The notes under the pieces: model-generated
Seen by the model: only the letters and a program-made list of their open reading frames with translations
Database searches by the model: none
Told to the model about the DNA's origin: nothing
Source of the DNA: Sipunculus nudus
Taxonomy: Eukaryota > Annelida > Sipuncula > Golfingiida > Sipunculidae
Length of the DNA: 64,000 bases
Reading direction: 5' to 3'
NCBI GenBank assembly: GCA_026874595.1
Contig: CM049316.1
Span: 4,974,339-5,038,338, forward strand
Shown: positions 48,501 to 60,700 of the stretch, one piece after another
How positions within the stretch are numbered: the stretch's first letter is position 1
Layout: each line of letters opens with the position of its first letter
Made by a program: the position numbers and the translations under genes

Positions 48501-51500
48501 ACGAGGACAAGGGGAAACATTAAGAGACGAGGACAAAGTGAAACATTAAGAGACAAGGGCAAGGGGAAACATTAAGAGACAAGGACAAGGGAAAACATTA
48601 AGGGGCGAGGACAAGGGAAAACATTAAGAGACGAGGGGAAACATTAAGAGACGAGGGGAACATTAAGAGACTTGGGGAAACATTAGGAGACAAGGACAAG
48701 GGAAAACATTAAGAGACGAGGACAAGGGAAACATTAAGAGGCGAGGACAAGGGAAAACATTGATAGACAAGGACAAGGGAAAACATTAAGAGGCGAGGAC
48801 AAGGGGAAACATTAAGAGACGAGGACAAAGGGAAACATTAAGCGACAAGGGGAAACATTGAGAGACAAGGACAAGGGAAAACATTAGGAGGCGAGGACAA
48901 GGAAAAACATTAAGAGACAAAGACATGGGAAAACATTAAGAGACAAAGACAAGGGAAAACATTAAGAGGCGAGGACAAGGCGAAACATTAAGAGACGATG
49001 GGAAACATTAAGAGACAAGGACGAGGAGAAACATTTAGAGACGAGGGGAAACATTAAGAGACGAGGACAAGGGGAAACATTTAGAGACGAGGGGAAACAT
49101 TAAGAGACAAGGACGAGGAGAAACATTAAGAGAATAGGGGAAACATTAAGAGACGAGGACAAGGGGAAACATTAAGAGACGAGGACAAAGGGAATCATTA
49201 AGAGACAAGGACAAGGTAAAACATTAAGAGGCGAGGACAAGGGAAAACATTAAGAGGCGAGGACAAGGGAAAACATTAGAGACAAGGACAAGGGAAAACA
49301 TTAAGAGGCGAGGACAAGGGAAAACATTAAGAGGCGAGGACAGGGGAAAACATTAGAGACAAGGACAAGGGAAAACATAAAGAGGCGAGGACAAGGCGAA
49401 ACATTAAGAGACGAGGGGAAACATTAAGAGACAAAGACGAGGAGAAACATTAAGAGACGAGGACAAGGGAAACATAAAGAGACGAGGACAAGGGAAACAT
49501 TAAGAGACGAGGGGAAACATTAAGAGACGAGGGGAAACTTTAAGAGACGAGGACTTGGGGAAACATTAAAAGAGGAGGACAAGGGGAAACATTAAGAGAC
49601 GAGGATAAGGGGAAACATTAAGAGACAAGGACAAGGGAAAACATTAAGAGGCGAGGACGAGGGGAAACATTAAGAGACCAGAAGAAACATTAAGGGACGA
49701 GAGGAAACATTAAGAGACAAGGACGAGTAGAAACCTTAAGAGACGAGGGGAAACATTAAGAGACGAGGACAAGGGGAAACATTTAGAGACGAGGGGAAAC
49801 ATTAAGAGACAAGGACGAGGAGAAACATTAAGAGAGTAGGGGAAACATTAAGAGACGAGAACAAGGGGAAACATTAAGAGACGAGGACAAAGGGAATCAT
49901 TAAGAGACAAGGACAAGGGAAAACATTAAGAGGCGAGGACAAGGAAAAACATTAAGAGGCGAGGACAAGGGAAAACATTAGAGACAAGGACAAGGGAAAA
50001 CATTAAGAGGCGAGGACAAGGGAAAACATTAAGAGACAAGTACAAGGGAAAACATTAAGAGGCGAGGACAAGGAAAAACATTATGAGACAAAAACAAGGG
50101 AAAACATAAAGAGGCGAGGACAAGGCGAAACATTAAGAGACGAGGGGAAACATTAAGAGACAAGGACGAGGGGAAACATTAAGAGACGAGGACAAGGGAA
50201 ACATTAAGAGACGAGGACAAGGGAAACATTAAGAGACGAGGACTTGGGGAAACATTAAGAGACAAGGACAAGGGGAAACATTAAGAGGCGAGGACAAGGG
50301 GAAACATTAAGAGACGAGGAGAAATATTAAGAGACAAGGACGAGGAGAAACATTAAGAGAATAGGGGAAACATTAAGAGACGAGGACAAGGGGAAACATT
50401 AAGAGACGAGAACAAAGGGAATCATTAAGAGACAAGGACAAGGTAAAACATTAAGAGGCGAGGACAAGGGAAAACATTAAGAGGCGAGGACAAGGGAAAA
50501 CATTAGAGACAAGGACAAGGAAAAACATTAAGAGGCGAGGACAAGGAAAACATTAAAAGACAAGGACAAGGGAAAACATTAAGAGGCGAGGACAAGGAAA
50601 AACATTAAGAGACAAAAACAAGGGAAAACATAAAGAGGCGAGGACAAGGCGAAACATTAAGAGACGAGGGGAAACATTAAGAGACAAGGACGAGGAGACA
50701 CATTAAGAGACGAGGACAAGGGGAAACATTTAGAGACGAGGCGAAACATTAACAGACGAGGACAAGGGAAAACATTAAGAGGCGAGGACAAGGGAAAACA
50801 TTAAGAGGCGAGGACAAGGGAAAACATTAAGAGACGAGGATAAGGGGAAACATTAAGAGACAAGGACAAGGGAAAACATTAAGAGGCGAGGACGAGGGGA
50901 AACATTAAGAGACGAGGAGAAACATTAAGGGACGAGAGGAAACATTAAGAGACAAGGACGAGTAGAAACCTTAAGAGACGAGGGGAAACATTAAGAGACG
51001 AGGACAAGGGGAAACATTTAGAGACGAGGGGAACCATTAAGAGAAAAGGACGAGGGGAAACATTTACAGACGAGGACAAGGGGAAACATTAAGAGACGAG
51101 GACAAAGTGAAACATTAAGAGACAAGGGCAAGGGGAAACATTAAGAGACAAGGACAAGGGAAAACATTAAGGGGCGAGGACAAGGGAAAACATTAAGAGA
51201 CGAGGGGAAACATTAAGAGACGAGGGGAACATTAAGAGACTTGGGGAAACATTAGGAGACAAGGACAAGGGAAAACATTAAGAGACGAGGACAAGGGAAA
51301 CATTAAGAGGCGAGGACAAGGGAAAACATTGATAGACAAGGACAAGGGAAAACATTAAGAGGCGAGGACAAGGGGAAACATTAAGAGACGAGGACAAAGG
51401 GAAACATTAAGCGACAAGGGGAAACATTGAGAGACAAGGACAAGGGAAAACATTAGGAGGCGAGGACAAGGAAAAACATTTAGAGACAAAGACAAGGGAA

Positions 51501-54242
51501 AACATTAAGAGACAAAGACAAGGGAAAACATTAAGAGGCGAGGACAAGGCGAAACATTAAGAGACGATGGGAAACATTAAGAGACAAGGACGAGGAGAAA
51601 CATTTAGAGACGAGGGGAAACATTAAGAGACGAGGACAAGGGGAAACATTTAGAGACGAGGGGAAACATTAAGAGACAAGGACGAGGAGAAACATTAAGA
51701 GAATAGGGGAAACATTAAGAGACGAGGACAAGGGGAAACATTAAGAGACGAGGACAAAGGGAATCATTAAGAGACAAGGACAAGGTAAAACATTAAGAGG
51801 CGAGGACAAGGGAAAACATTAAGAGGCGAGGACAAGGGAAAACATTAGAGACAAGGACAAGGGAAAACATTAAGAGGCGAGGACAAGGGAAAACATTAAG
51901 AGGCGAGGACAAGGGAAAACATTAGAGACAAGGACAAGGGAAAACATTAAGAGGCGAGGACAAGGGAAAACATTAAGAGACAAGGACAAGGGAAAACATT
52001 AAGAGACGAGGACAAGGGAAACATTTAGAGACGAGGGGAACATTAAGAGACAAGGACGAGTAGAAACATTAAGAGAATAGGGGAAACATTAAGAGACGAG
52101 AACAAGGGGAAACATTAAGAGACGAGGACAAAGGGAATCATTAAGAGACAAGGACAAGGGAAAACATTAAGAGGCGAGGACAAGGGAAAACATTAAGAGG
52201 CGAGGACAAGGGAAAACATTAAGAGACGAGGATAAGGGGAAACATTAAGAGGCGAGGACAAGGGAAAACATTAAGAGACAAAAACAAGGGAAAACATAAA
52301 GAGGCGAGGACAAGGCGAAACATTAAGAGACGAGGGGAAACATTAAGAGACAAAGACGAGGAGAAACATTAAGAGACGAGGACAAGGGAAACATTAAGAG
52401 ACGAGGACATGGGAAACATTAAGAGACGAGGGGAAACATTAAGAGACGAGGGGAAACTTTAAGAGACGAGGACTTGGGGAAACATTAAAAGAGGAGGACA
52501 AGGGGAAACATTAAGAGACGAGGATAAGGGGAAACATTAAGAGACAAGGACAAGGGAAAACATTAAGAGGCGAGGACGAGGGGAAACATTAAGAGACCAG
52601 GAGAAACATTAAGGGACGAGAGGAAACATTAACAGACAAGGACGAGTAGAAACCTTAAGAGACGAGGGGAAACATTAAACGACGAGGACAAGGGGAAACA
52701 TTTAGAGACGAGGGGAACCATTTAGAGACGAGGGGAAACATTAAGAGACGAGGACAAGGGGAAGCATTAAGAGACGAGGGGTAACATTAAGAGACGAGGA
52801 CAAGGGGAAACATTTAGAGACGAGGGGAAACATTAAGAGACAAGGAGGAGGAAAAACATTAAGAGAATAGGGGAAAGATTAAGATACGAGAACAAGGGGA
52901 AACATTAATGGACGAAGACAAAGGGAATCATTAAGAGACAAGGACAAGGGAAAACATGAAGAGGCGAGGACAAGGAAAACATTATGAGACAAAAACAAGG
53001 GAAAACATAAAGAGGCGAGGACAAGGCGAAACATTAAGAGACGAGGGGAAACATTAAGAGACAAGGACGAGGGGAAACATTAAGAGACGAGGACAAGGGA
53101 AACATTAAGAGACGAGGACAAGGGAAACATTAAGAGACGAGGACAAGGGAAACATTAAGAGACGAGGACAAGGGAAACATTAAGAGACGAAGACAAAGGG
53201 AATCATTAAGAGACAAGGACAAGGGAAAACATTAAGATGCGAGGACAAGGGGAAATATTAAGAGGCGAGGGGAAACATTAAGAGACGAGGACCTGGGGAA
53301 CCATTAAAAGACGAGGACTTGGGGAAACATTAAGAGACGAGGATAAGGGGAAACATTAAGAGACAAGGACAAGGGAAAACATTAAGAGGCGAGGATAAGG
53401 GAAAACATTAAGAGACGAGGACAAGGGAAACATTAAGAGACGAGGGGAAACATTAAGAGACGAGGGGAAACATTAAGAGACGAGGACTTGGGGAAACATT
53501 AAGAGACAAGGACAAGGGGAAACATTAAGAGACGAGGACAAGGGAAACATTAAGAGACGAGGACAAGGGAAACATTAAGAGACGAGGGGAAACATTAAGA
53601 GACAAGGACAAGGGAAAACATTAAGAGGCGAGGACAAGGGGAAACATTAAGAGACGAGGAGAAATATTAAGGGACGAGAGGAAACATTAAGAGACAATAA
53701 CGAGTAGAAACCTTAAGAGACGAGTCGAAACATTAAGAGACGAGGACAAGGGGAAACATTTAGAGACGAGGGGAACCATTTAGAGACGAGGGGAAACATT
53801 AAGAGACGAGGGCAAAGGGGAAGCATTAAGAGACGAGGGGTAACATTAAGAGACGAGGACAATTGGAAACATTAAGAGACGAGGACAAAGGAAAACATTA
53901 AGAGGCGAGGACAAGGGAAAACATTAAGAGACAAGGACAAGGGAAAACATTAAGAGGCGAGGACAAGGGAAAACATAAAGAGACAAGGACAAGGGAAAAC
54001 ATTAAGAGGCGAGGACAAGGGGAAACATTAAGAAACGAGGACAAGGGAAAACATTAAGAGGCGAGGAAAGGGAAACATTAATAGACAAAGACAAGGGAAA
54101 ACATTAAGAGCCGAGGACAAGGGGAAACATTAAGAGACGAGGGGAAACATTAAGAGACATGGACGAGGAGAAACATTAAGAGACGAGGAAAAGGGGAAAC
54201 ATTAAGAGACGAGGACGAGGGAAAACATTAAGAGACGAGGCG
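33548..54242. repeat. Minisatellite array 2: 26-bp purine-rich unit, ~20.7 kb, with multi-kb higher-order blocks
   Basis: The unit is 26 bp ('gacgaggacaagggg' then 'aaacattaaga'), with a 20-bp short form lacking six bases ('gacgagggg' then 'aaacattaaga') and many point variants ('gaggcgaggacaagg', 'gacaaggacgagg', 'gagaataggggaaac'). The plus strand is overwhelmingly A and G. Rare variants act as markers. 'gagacttgggg' occurs at about 35343, 36684, 39941, 40228, 45634, 48667 and 51236. 'gagaaaagga' occurs at about 45439, 48472 and 51041. Both markers give the same spacings (3033 and 2569 bp), so blocks of this size were copied whole. ORFs inside are short, shift with unit length and translate as Leu/Phe/Pro/Ser-rich repeats. 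Confidence 0.97.
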
Positions 54243-54244
54243 AT

Positions 54245-54470
54245 ACCCTTTATATAATAGTACGTGTGAGTGTACAAGCAGTTTGCAATTTGTGTAACCA
54301 TTTTGCTATGCAAGAATAATTGCCTTTGTTTCAAGGGGACGATAACAAACGATATCTTCAACTGAACTATTTAAATTATCTAGCCGTTATCTTAATATCT
54401 TCACACACATGAATTACTCTATAATAACCAATATGCTTTCTGGAAAAAAAGGTTCAATTAAAAATGCAAT
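54245..54470. other. Right flank of array 2
   Basis: Ordinary AT-rich DNA between the last repeat unit and the RT relic. The minus ORF that spans the array edge here is an artefact of the repeat. Confidence 0.4.
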
Positions 54471-55120
54471 ATAAGAAATAGTACAAAGAATATATACAGA
54501 AATTGTCAATGGAAACAAATATATCTCACTATATCCCTCGACTTGTTAAAAGCATTCGACACATTAAAGCATGTCTCGTTTATTTAAACTAGAATTATAT
54601 GGAATCAAAGAAAAACACTAATTTGGTAAAAAAAAAAATCTCTGACAAAGAGTGTCAAATATGCTGAAAAGACATAAGCCCTGCTGATACACCATAGGAA
54701 CTGGGGAACCAGAAGCATCCAGACTTAACATAAAATTACCATATAAAATGACAAACTCATTTAAACAAATTTGCAACCATAATATCAAAATATTTTGGAA
54801 TCCTTAATAAATTTAAACATTATTTACCTGGGTATATATTAAACTTCTCACACTCATCCTTTCACACTTGAATTATAGAATTCCTGTGTGGGGCCTTGTA
54901 TCAAATAGATAAGACAAACTGCAAAAGCTATAGGAATTATCACAAACAACAAATACAACGCACGAACTGAATCAATATCCAAATCATAAGAAAAATCCTT
55001 TAAAAAATAAAATGTTTAGACTAAATATAACTCTACTTTACGCACTGCCATGTGGCTATACTGCAATTTGTGCAAACATAATACAACCAGAGCGGCGACA
55101 CAAGAACACGACAAAAGACA
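54470..55120 (+). pseudogene. Decayed non-LTR reverse transcriptase relic, plus strand
   Basis: Near 54522-54585 the plus strand reads YLTISLDLLKAFDTLKHVSF, the RT motif that carries the first catalytic Asp. After a frame change it reads KLELYGIKEKH (about 54590-54622). About 250 bases on (54850-54960) it reads LILSHLNYRIPVWG and then DKLQKL, matching the conserved C-terminal part of CR1/Jockey-like LINE RTs. The middle, including the expected FADD box, is unreadable and much shorter than in a full domain. Several frameshifts and stops make it non-functional. It belongs to a different LINE group from the 17.6-22.3 kb element. Confidence 0.75.
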
Positions 55121-57072
55121 GAAGATAACTTGTTAAAAAAATAGAACTAAGATGGATGACAACTCTCTAAGAAACATAACACCATAAATTATAAATCAGT
55201 TTATTATTGACAGAAATTTCACACAGCGTCTTCAAGGCCTGATTTGGTACACAAAACATTTTTTTGAAACACACATATATATATAAAGATAAATGTAGTT
55301 AAATGAACTTTTACATACGCAACAGGATGTAGCCTAAGCCATAAAACCCACCTGAGAATAGATAACAAGCTATTAAATCATGTGGATATAATAAGATGAG
55401 TTACTACTGAGATCGAGGTCGAGCATTAAAGGGATATGCCTGGCAGCCCCCGAGGTTTTATTGCTGATGCCTATTGTACACGCGTGGGATGCCCATGGAA
55501 CTCTTGCTCTGTCGTAATCGCGACAATACAATTGCTGCGTTCGAATTTGCTTGAGGCAGCTAAGCCTATGCATTTCTGTGCTGGGTGATCTGCTTGGAAC
55601 TTCATGAAATTTTATGCTAGCGGAAGTTAAAATTTAATGTATGCGCATTCATTAATTAAATGACACATTCGTGCGTAGTCATTGGCCATAGAATCCGTAT
55701 ATACCGGTAGCCATATTGCATGATTTTGGAATCCCGCTGCTTAAATCTCAGCTTGTCCAGTGCGAAGTATATATGTAATATTGGATAATACTGTGATTTT
55801 TTTATTATATCTGACTTTACCGCACAATTACACTGTTATTTTAATTTTTCCTGTAAAGTAAAGTTTTTCTACTTGCCATTGATCTAATTTCTACGCGCGT
55901 AACTTGTCGGTGAACAAAGCAAGCCGTTCTAAAGATTGGTCTGTCCCGGCCGAGAAATGAGAGGGCGTTGCTATACAATGACAAAATATTCGCAGGGTTT
56001 TTTTTTCATGTGAGCAAATCCTCCGTGAAATCTATTTCAATACCAAGTAACGTTACAGTGCTAATTAAAATTTAGATCTTACAAATTCATTACAGCTGAA
56101 AAGAATATTTTTCTAGTACGTGACTGATGTCGACATGACAACTTCCTTGCCAAGCGATTCCGCGGTATCCTCGGCGATGTATCAGGGATAACCCTAGCGC
56201 GATAGGCAAGCGCCGGTTGTCATATCAAAGAGTTTTCTAACTTAGATGCGAGGTTTCTTATCAAGATCGAAAGCAACAACGGACGCTCTCCGGGATCCAA
56301 GTCGTTACACTATCTTGTCTTATCTCAATGTTTATATCAATGAGATACTTCATGATAGTGTAAAGTAAACAGTTCTATTATCAGGGTAAAAATGTAAATT
56401 AAGGGACCAAATTAGTGAACCTCTGTTAATGCTCTAACTGTAAGGTTTCAATGATATTTTTTGTAAGATGAAGCTGACATTCAAGTTATTCCAATGATAC
56501 AACACATACGTGTATCTTTTTAAAAATTATTTTGCTTTGAATTGTTAAAATACGGTACATTTGAGTAAATTGCGATATTGACGTGCAGTCAAAGATGTCA
56601 GGACGCTAAGACCTGAATAGCAGTAAATACATATAAAAAAATTGGGGTTATACAGGAAGTTTATGTATAATAAAAAATAAGGTGCATATATAATTCATAC
56701 GTTTACATAGACAATTATTTTTACCTCAAAGTACCCACATTTTACATGACTTTTATCCAAGTTTATGTCGTGCCGCCAAAACGTAAACAACTGCCGAGTG
56801 TAAGTGTATTCGACTGACCACGGGAACATTTCTACTCTTCAGCTGCGTCTCTGTTTGTCAAATTTTTAAAACAAATCAACACATTGTGAGGTATATGTTT
56901 TAGTTTTGTCGGTACAGAAACGAAAGTACATTTTAGACACGACGTAGGTCTTAGTTTTCAATTGTTCCCCAGAAGACTACTGTCTGTTACGACAGTCAGA
57001 CGTGAACATCTTCCTTGAGTGCAGACGACCGAAATCCGGGATAGACGCAGGACAAACACGAGACCACCTTTA
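55120..57072. other. Low-repeat intergenic stretch, no gene supported
   Basis: A moderately GC-rich patch at 55430-55570 and another at 56140-56290 carry only short open frames. Examples are a 66-codon minus ORF at 55373-55573, and a 19-codon plus reading beginning MTTSLPSDSAVSS near 56136. Neither has splice sites or motifs good enough to call. A 6-bp stem hairpin (ACTGTC..GACAGT) lies near 56978-56995. This is the longest stretch outside the arrays without an obvious mobile element. Confidence 0.4.
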
Positions 57073-59210
57073 TTTTTTAGCTCAGCTGCCTGAAAGTCAC
57101 CTGAGCTATAGCGATCACTCTCTGTCCGGCGTCCGTCTGTCTGTCTGTCTGTTTGCCCGTTAACCAGGCAGAAATCGTAACCGTTGGTTCAGGGACCTTC
57201 TTCGAGGTCCATGAGAAATCTTCTTGGAAACCTGAAATCAGGTCTCTGTTACATATAACCTCTGAGCTATCGGGCTACGAAGGACCCCCCCCCCCCCCCC
57301 TCCCACAGAATAATGGAAAATTTGATACAAAAGCTCAAGTATCTGAACAACTATTGCATTGATCACCATGATTTTTTGCATGGACATACATCATTAAATG
57401 CTCCATCAGTTTATGCAGTCTGGTGGCGCCACCTGTATTTTTTCGATTTTTACGAATGTTTTTCTCTATTTTGAGACCTCTTCAGGTGTGGTCATATGTT
57501 AACAGGGCACAAATCGTAACGACTGTACCAAGAATCTTCTCTCTTCATATGCAGAGAGGCCTATAAAAAGTCTCCTTGGAAACCTGAAATTAGGTCTCTG
57601 TTACCAAAACCTCTGAACTATGGGGCTCCGTAGATACAGACGCTCAAGTATCTGAACAACTATTGCATTGATACTATGATTCTTTGCATGGATATTGATC
57701 ACGGAATGTTTTATCAGTTACTCCAGTCTGGTGGCACCACCTGTATTTTTCCATTTTTACAATTTTTTCTTTATTTTTTAGACCTCTTAAGATGTGGACA
57801 TCTGTTAACAAGGCAGTAATCCGAATCACTGGATCTAGAATCTTCTTAGCTGACATCCAGGGAGATCCATGAAAAGTCTCAGGAGAAAACTGAAACTATG
57901 ACTCTTTTACCGATATTCTCCAAAATATGGGGCTAAGAAGTACCGCCAGAATGATTGAAAATTTAATACAAAAGCTTCAGATATTAACAACTAATGCATT
58001 GAACACCATGATCCTTTGCATGCATATTAAACACGGAGTCTTCCATTAGTTCCTGACGACTGCTGGCGCCGCCTGGATTATTTTCTCAAATATTTACGTA
58101 TTTTTTTCTCAGAATAATGGAAAATTTGATACAAAAGCTCCAGTATCTTAACAACTAATCCATTGATCACCATGATTCTTTGTATGGATATTGATCATGG
58201 AGAGTTTCGTCAGTTTCTGCAGAATGATGGCGCCACCTGGTTTTTTTAAATAATTTTTACAATTTTTTCTCTATTTTTGAGAACTTCAAAGATATGGTTG
58301 TGGGTTAACAGGGTACAAATCATAATCACTGGATCTAGAATCTTCTTAGCTGACATCCAGGGAGATCAAGGAAAAGTCTCAGGAGAAATCTGAAACTATG
58401 TCTCTTTTACCGATATTCTCCAAAATATGGGGCTAAGAAGTACCGACAGAATGATTGAAAATTTAATACGAAAGATCCAGTATCTTTACAACTAATGCAT
58501 TGAACACCATGATCCTTTGCATGCATATTCAACACGGAGTTTTCCATTAGTTCCTGACGACTGCTGGCGCCGCCTGGATTTTTTTCTCAAATATTTACTA
58601 ATTTTTTCTCTATATTTGAACCTTTCAAAGAAGTGGTCATCTGTTAACAGGGCACAAATTGTAACCATTGGAATGAGGAACTTCTAATATTATATCCAGG
58701 GAGGGCCATGAAAATTCTCCATGGAATACTTAAATAAAGGTCTCTGTTACTCATATCCTTTGAGCTACAGGGCTTGTGGGTACCCTTCAGTATAATTAAA
58801 CATTTTATATAAAATCTCCAGTTTCTGAACAACTAATGAATTCATCACCATGATTCTGTGCATGCACATTCATCATGGAGTGTTTTATCAGTTCCTGCCG
58901 ACTGGTGGCACCACCTGGATTTTTTTTTTTCAAATTTTTACACATTTTCCTGAGACCTTCTTAGATGTAGATGTCTGTTAACAGGGCACAAATTGTAACC
59001 ATTGCACCTAAAATCTTCTAACTTGATATCCAGGGAGGTCCATGAAAAATCTTTTTGGAATCCTGAAAATAGGTCTCTGCTACCCATATCATTTGAGCTA
59101 TGTTTAAGTTGAATGGGGATACCAACTACAAAATTTGGCATTGATAAAATTCCTTTTTTGCATGTTTTCTTAGTCAGCTGAGCGTCATGACCCCTGGGTC
59201 ATTTGTTAGT
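57073..59210 (+). mobile_element. Most complete copy of the dispersed AGCTCAGCTGA-bounded element, with internal ~310-340-bp tandem units
   Basis: The left end reads 'ttttttagctcagctgcctg', then 'cctgagctatagcgatcac' and a CCGTCTGTCTGTCTG run. The right end reads 'agtcagctgagcgtcatgac' then 'ccctgggtcatttgttagta'. Inside, a unit recurs about six times, marked by 'caccatgattctttgcatgg' near 57365, 57675, 58010, 58170, 58510 and 58850, by 'tggtggcgccacctg', and by 'gttaacagggcacaaat-gtaacc'. One unit is partial, at 58090-58260. No enzyme is encoded, so it must move with machinery supplied elsewhere. A C-run (57285-57300) lies in the first unit. The minus-strand ORFs at 57674, 58644 and 58938 are the same repeat read three times. 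Confidence 0.8.
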
Positions 59211-59491
59211 ACTCGCGGTGTCAAATTGTCATGACTCATTTTATGAAGGTAAATTTATAAAAATGTGGTCACTTGTGACATATTGAGACCAGATTTCAAA
59301 ATATAAAAACATCAGAATAAGCACGTTCTGTATTATTTATTCCAATTGTGGTAAAAAAATGTAACAACAGTTTAAATACTAAGAAAATAATGTACAACAA
59401 AATATATTACGTTTATTGGTAAAAATGTGGTCATACCACAAAATATGCCTTCTTTTGGCATTATTTTTGGTGTGACCAAATTTTAAAAAGT

Positions 59492-59493
59492 AC

Positions 59494-59527
<34 letters not shown>

Positions 59528-59532
59528 TATAT

Positions 59533-59564
<32 letters not shown>

Positions 59565-59592
59565 ATAGATATATATATATATATATATATAA
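59492..59592. repeat. (TA)n microsatellite
   Basis: About 100 bp of TA/AT repeats with a few interruptions, inside the palindrome cluster. Confidence 0.97.
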
Positions 59593-59751
59593 TTACAAAC
59601 TGGTCAAATAATTTTAAATATAAATACATCATAATATTCCTAAGTGTGGTCAATATTTACTAAAATTAATGTAGTCACGCCATGTGACGATGTGAACACA
59701 TTTCAAAATATGAATACATGAAATATGTAGTCACACCACATGCATGTGTAA

Positions 59752-59756
<5 letters not shown>

Positions 59757-59795
<39 letters not shown>
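59757..59795. repeat. (AT)n microsatellite
   Basis: An uninterrupted AT dinucleotide run of about 19 repeats, also inside the palindrome cluster. Confidence 0.97.
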
Positions 59796-59798
<3 letters not shown>

Positions 59799-60477
59799 AA
59801 CTTAAAAGGCTAATCGAATAAAATGTGGTCACACCATATGTGACCACATTTCAAATATAAATACTTCATAATATTCCTTATTTTTATCAATAATTATTCC
59901 CAACAGAAATGTGGTCACATCATGCAACGATGTGACCACATCTAAAATTATAAATATATAAATAATATTATAAATAATATGCCCTAAAATTGAAAATGTG
60001 GTCACACATTGTGACTATATTTCAATATATCTATATATGTGTGTGCTTTTGGATCGTTCGAACATAAAAGATTATCAAGTAAAATGTGAATGCACCATTT
60101 ATGGTCACACCATGCCTTATCTTTGGAATTATTTATTCCTAGAAATGTGGTCACACCGTAACGACGTCACGTCATGTTGGCATAAGTTCAAAGCGCCTGT
60201 AATGATGAAAACAGATTTAACCATATTTTGACATGTAATAAACAAACTTTTAAATAATAAGCTGAATAAATATCATATCATTCGGATCAAATTAACGTCA
60301 ACTTCATCTTACAAAAAAAGTCATTGAAATGAGGTCACACTCTCTTGCTATAGACATGAATAGAGGTCCCCTAATTTGCTCTTTTACCGTTATCAAAAAT
60401 GAAAAACATCTCTAGGTATTTACCATCATCATCAGAAAATAGGCAATGGTTCTGTTTCTCCTAAATACAACACTACA

Positions 60478-60700
60478 CTCTGAGAAAAAAAGGGCTACTA
60501 GAACCCAAAAAGGTTCTTCAGCGTTGAATGAACCTTAAAACGGGGTTCTTTTTGGAACCTCCCAAGGATTCTTTTATAGAACCTGTAAGGTTCAATGTAG
60601 AGGTTCCCCGGGAGGTTCTTCATGATGAACTGAGGGGGGAAAATTGAAAGGTTCCTGGTGGAACTCATGTGAAGGGTTTTTTTTATAGAACCTTCCATGC
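60478..60700. mobile_element. MITE-like element rich in GGTTCT/AGAACC inverted motifs
   Basis: The segment reads 'ctctgagaaaaaaagggct', then alternates 'agaaccc', 'aaaggttctt', 'gaacctt', 'ggttcttt', 'ggaacct', 'agaacctgtaaggttc', 'gaggttcttc', 'aaggttcctgg' and 'tagaacctt'. Such self-complementary GGTTCT/AGAACC elements are a known style of short DNA-transposon derivative, which I recall best from fish. The terminal inverted repeat expected at the right end was not found, so the right boundary is approximate. The minus ORF across it (60498-60698) is fortuitous. Confidence 0.6.

Larger units (their letters stand above)
59255..60345. repeat. Cluster of palindromic TGTGGTCACA motifs in AT-rich repeats
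   Basis: The motif 'aaatgtggtcacacca' or its complement recurs at about 59261, 59423, 59669, 59725, 59821, 59908, 59994, 60101, 60143 and 60331. At 59821-59852 and 59908-59942 it forms an imperfect palindrome: AAATGTGGTCACA, a spacer, then TGTGACCACATTT or a close variant. Between motifs the DNA is mostly A/T with 'caaatataaatacttcataatattcc' type filler, so these are diverged tandem units of variable length. TGTGGT is also the core recognised by Runt-domain factors, but no function is shown. Confidence 0.75.

Noticed and set aside
55373-55573. 66-codon minus ORF in a GC-richer patch
   Set aside because: No motif, splice site or second copy. It may be part of an unrecognised repeat, and the evidence is insufficient.
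58644-59141. Two minus ORFs with similar protein sequence (62 and 67 codons)
   Set aside because: The similarity comes from tandem units of the dispersed element. The same protein-like string also appears at 1040-1225, and none has coding context.
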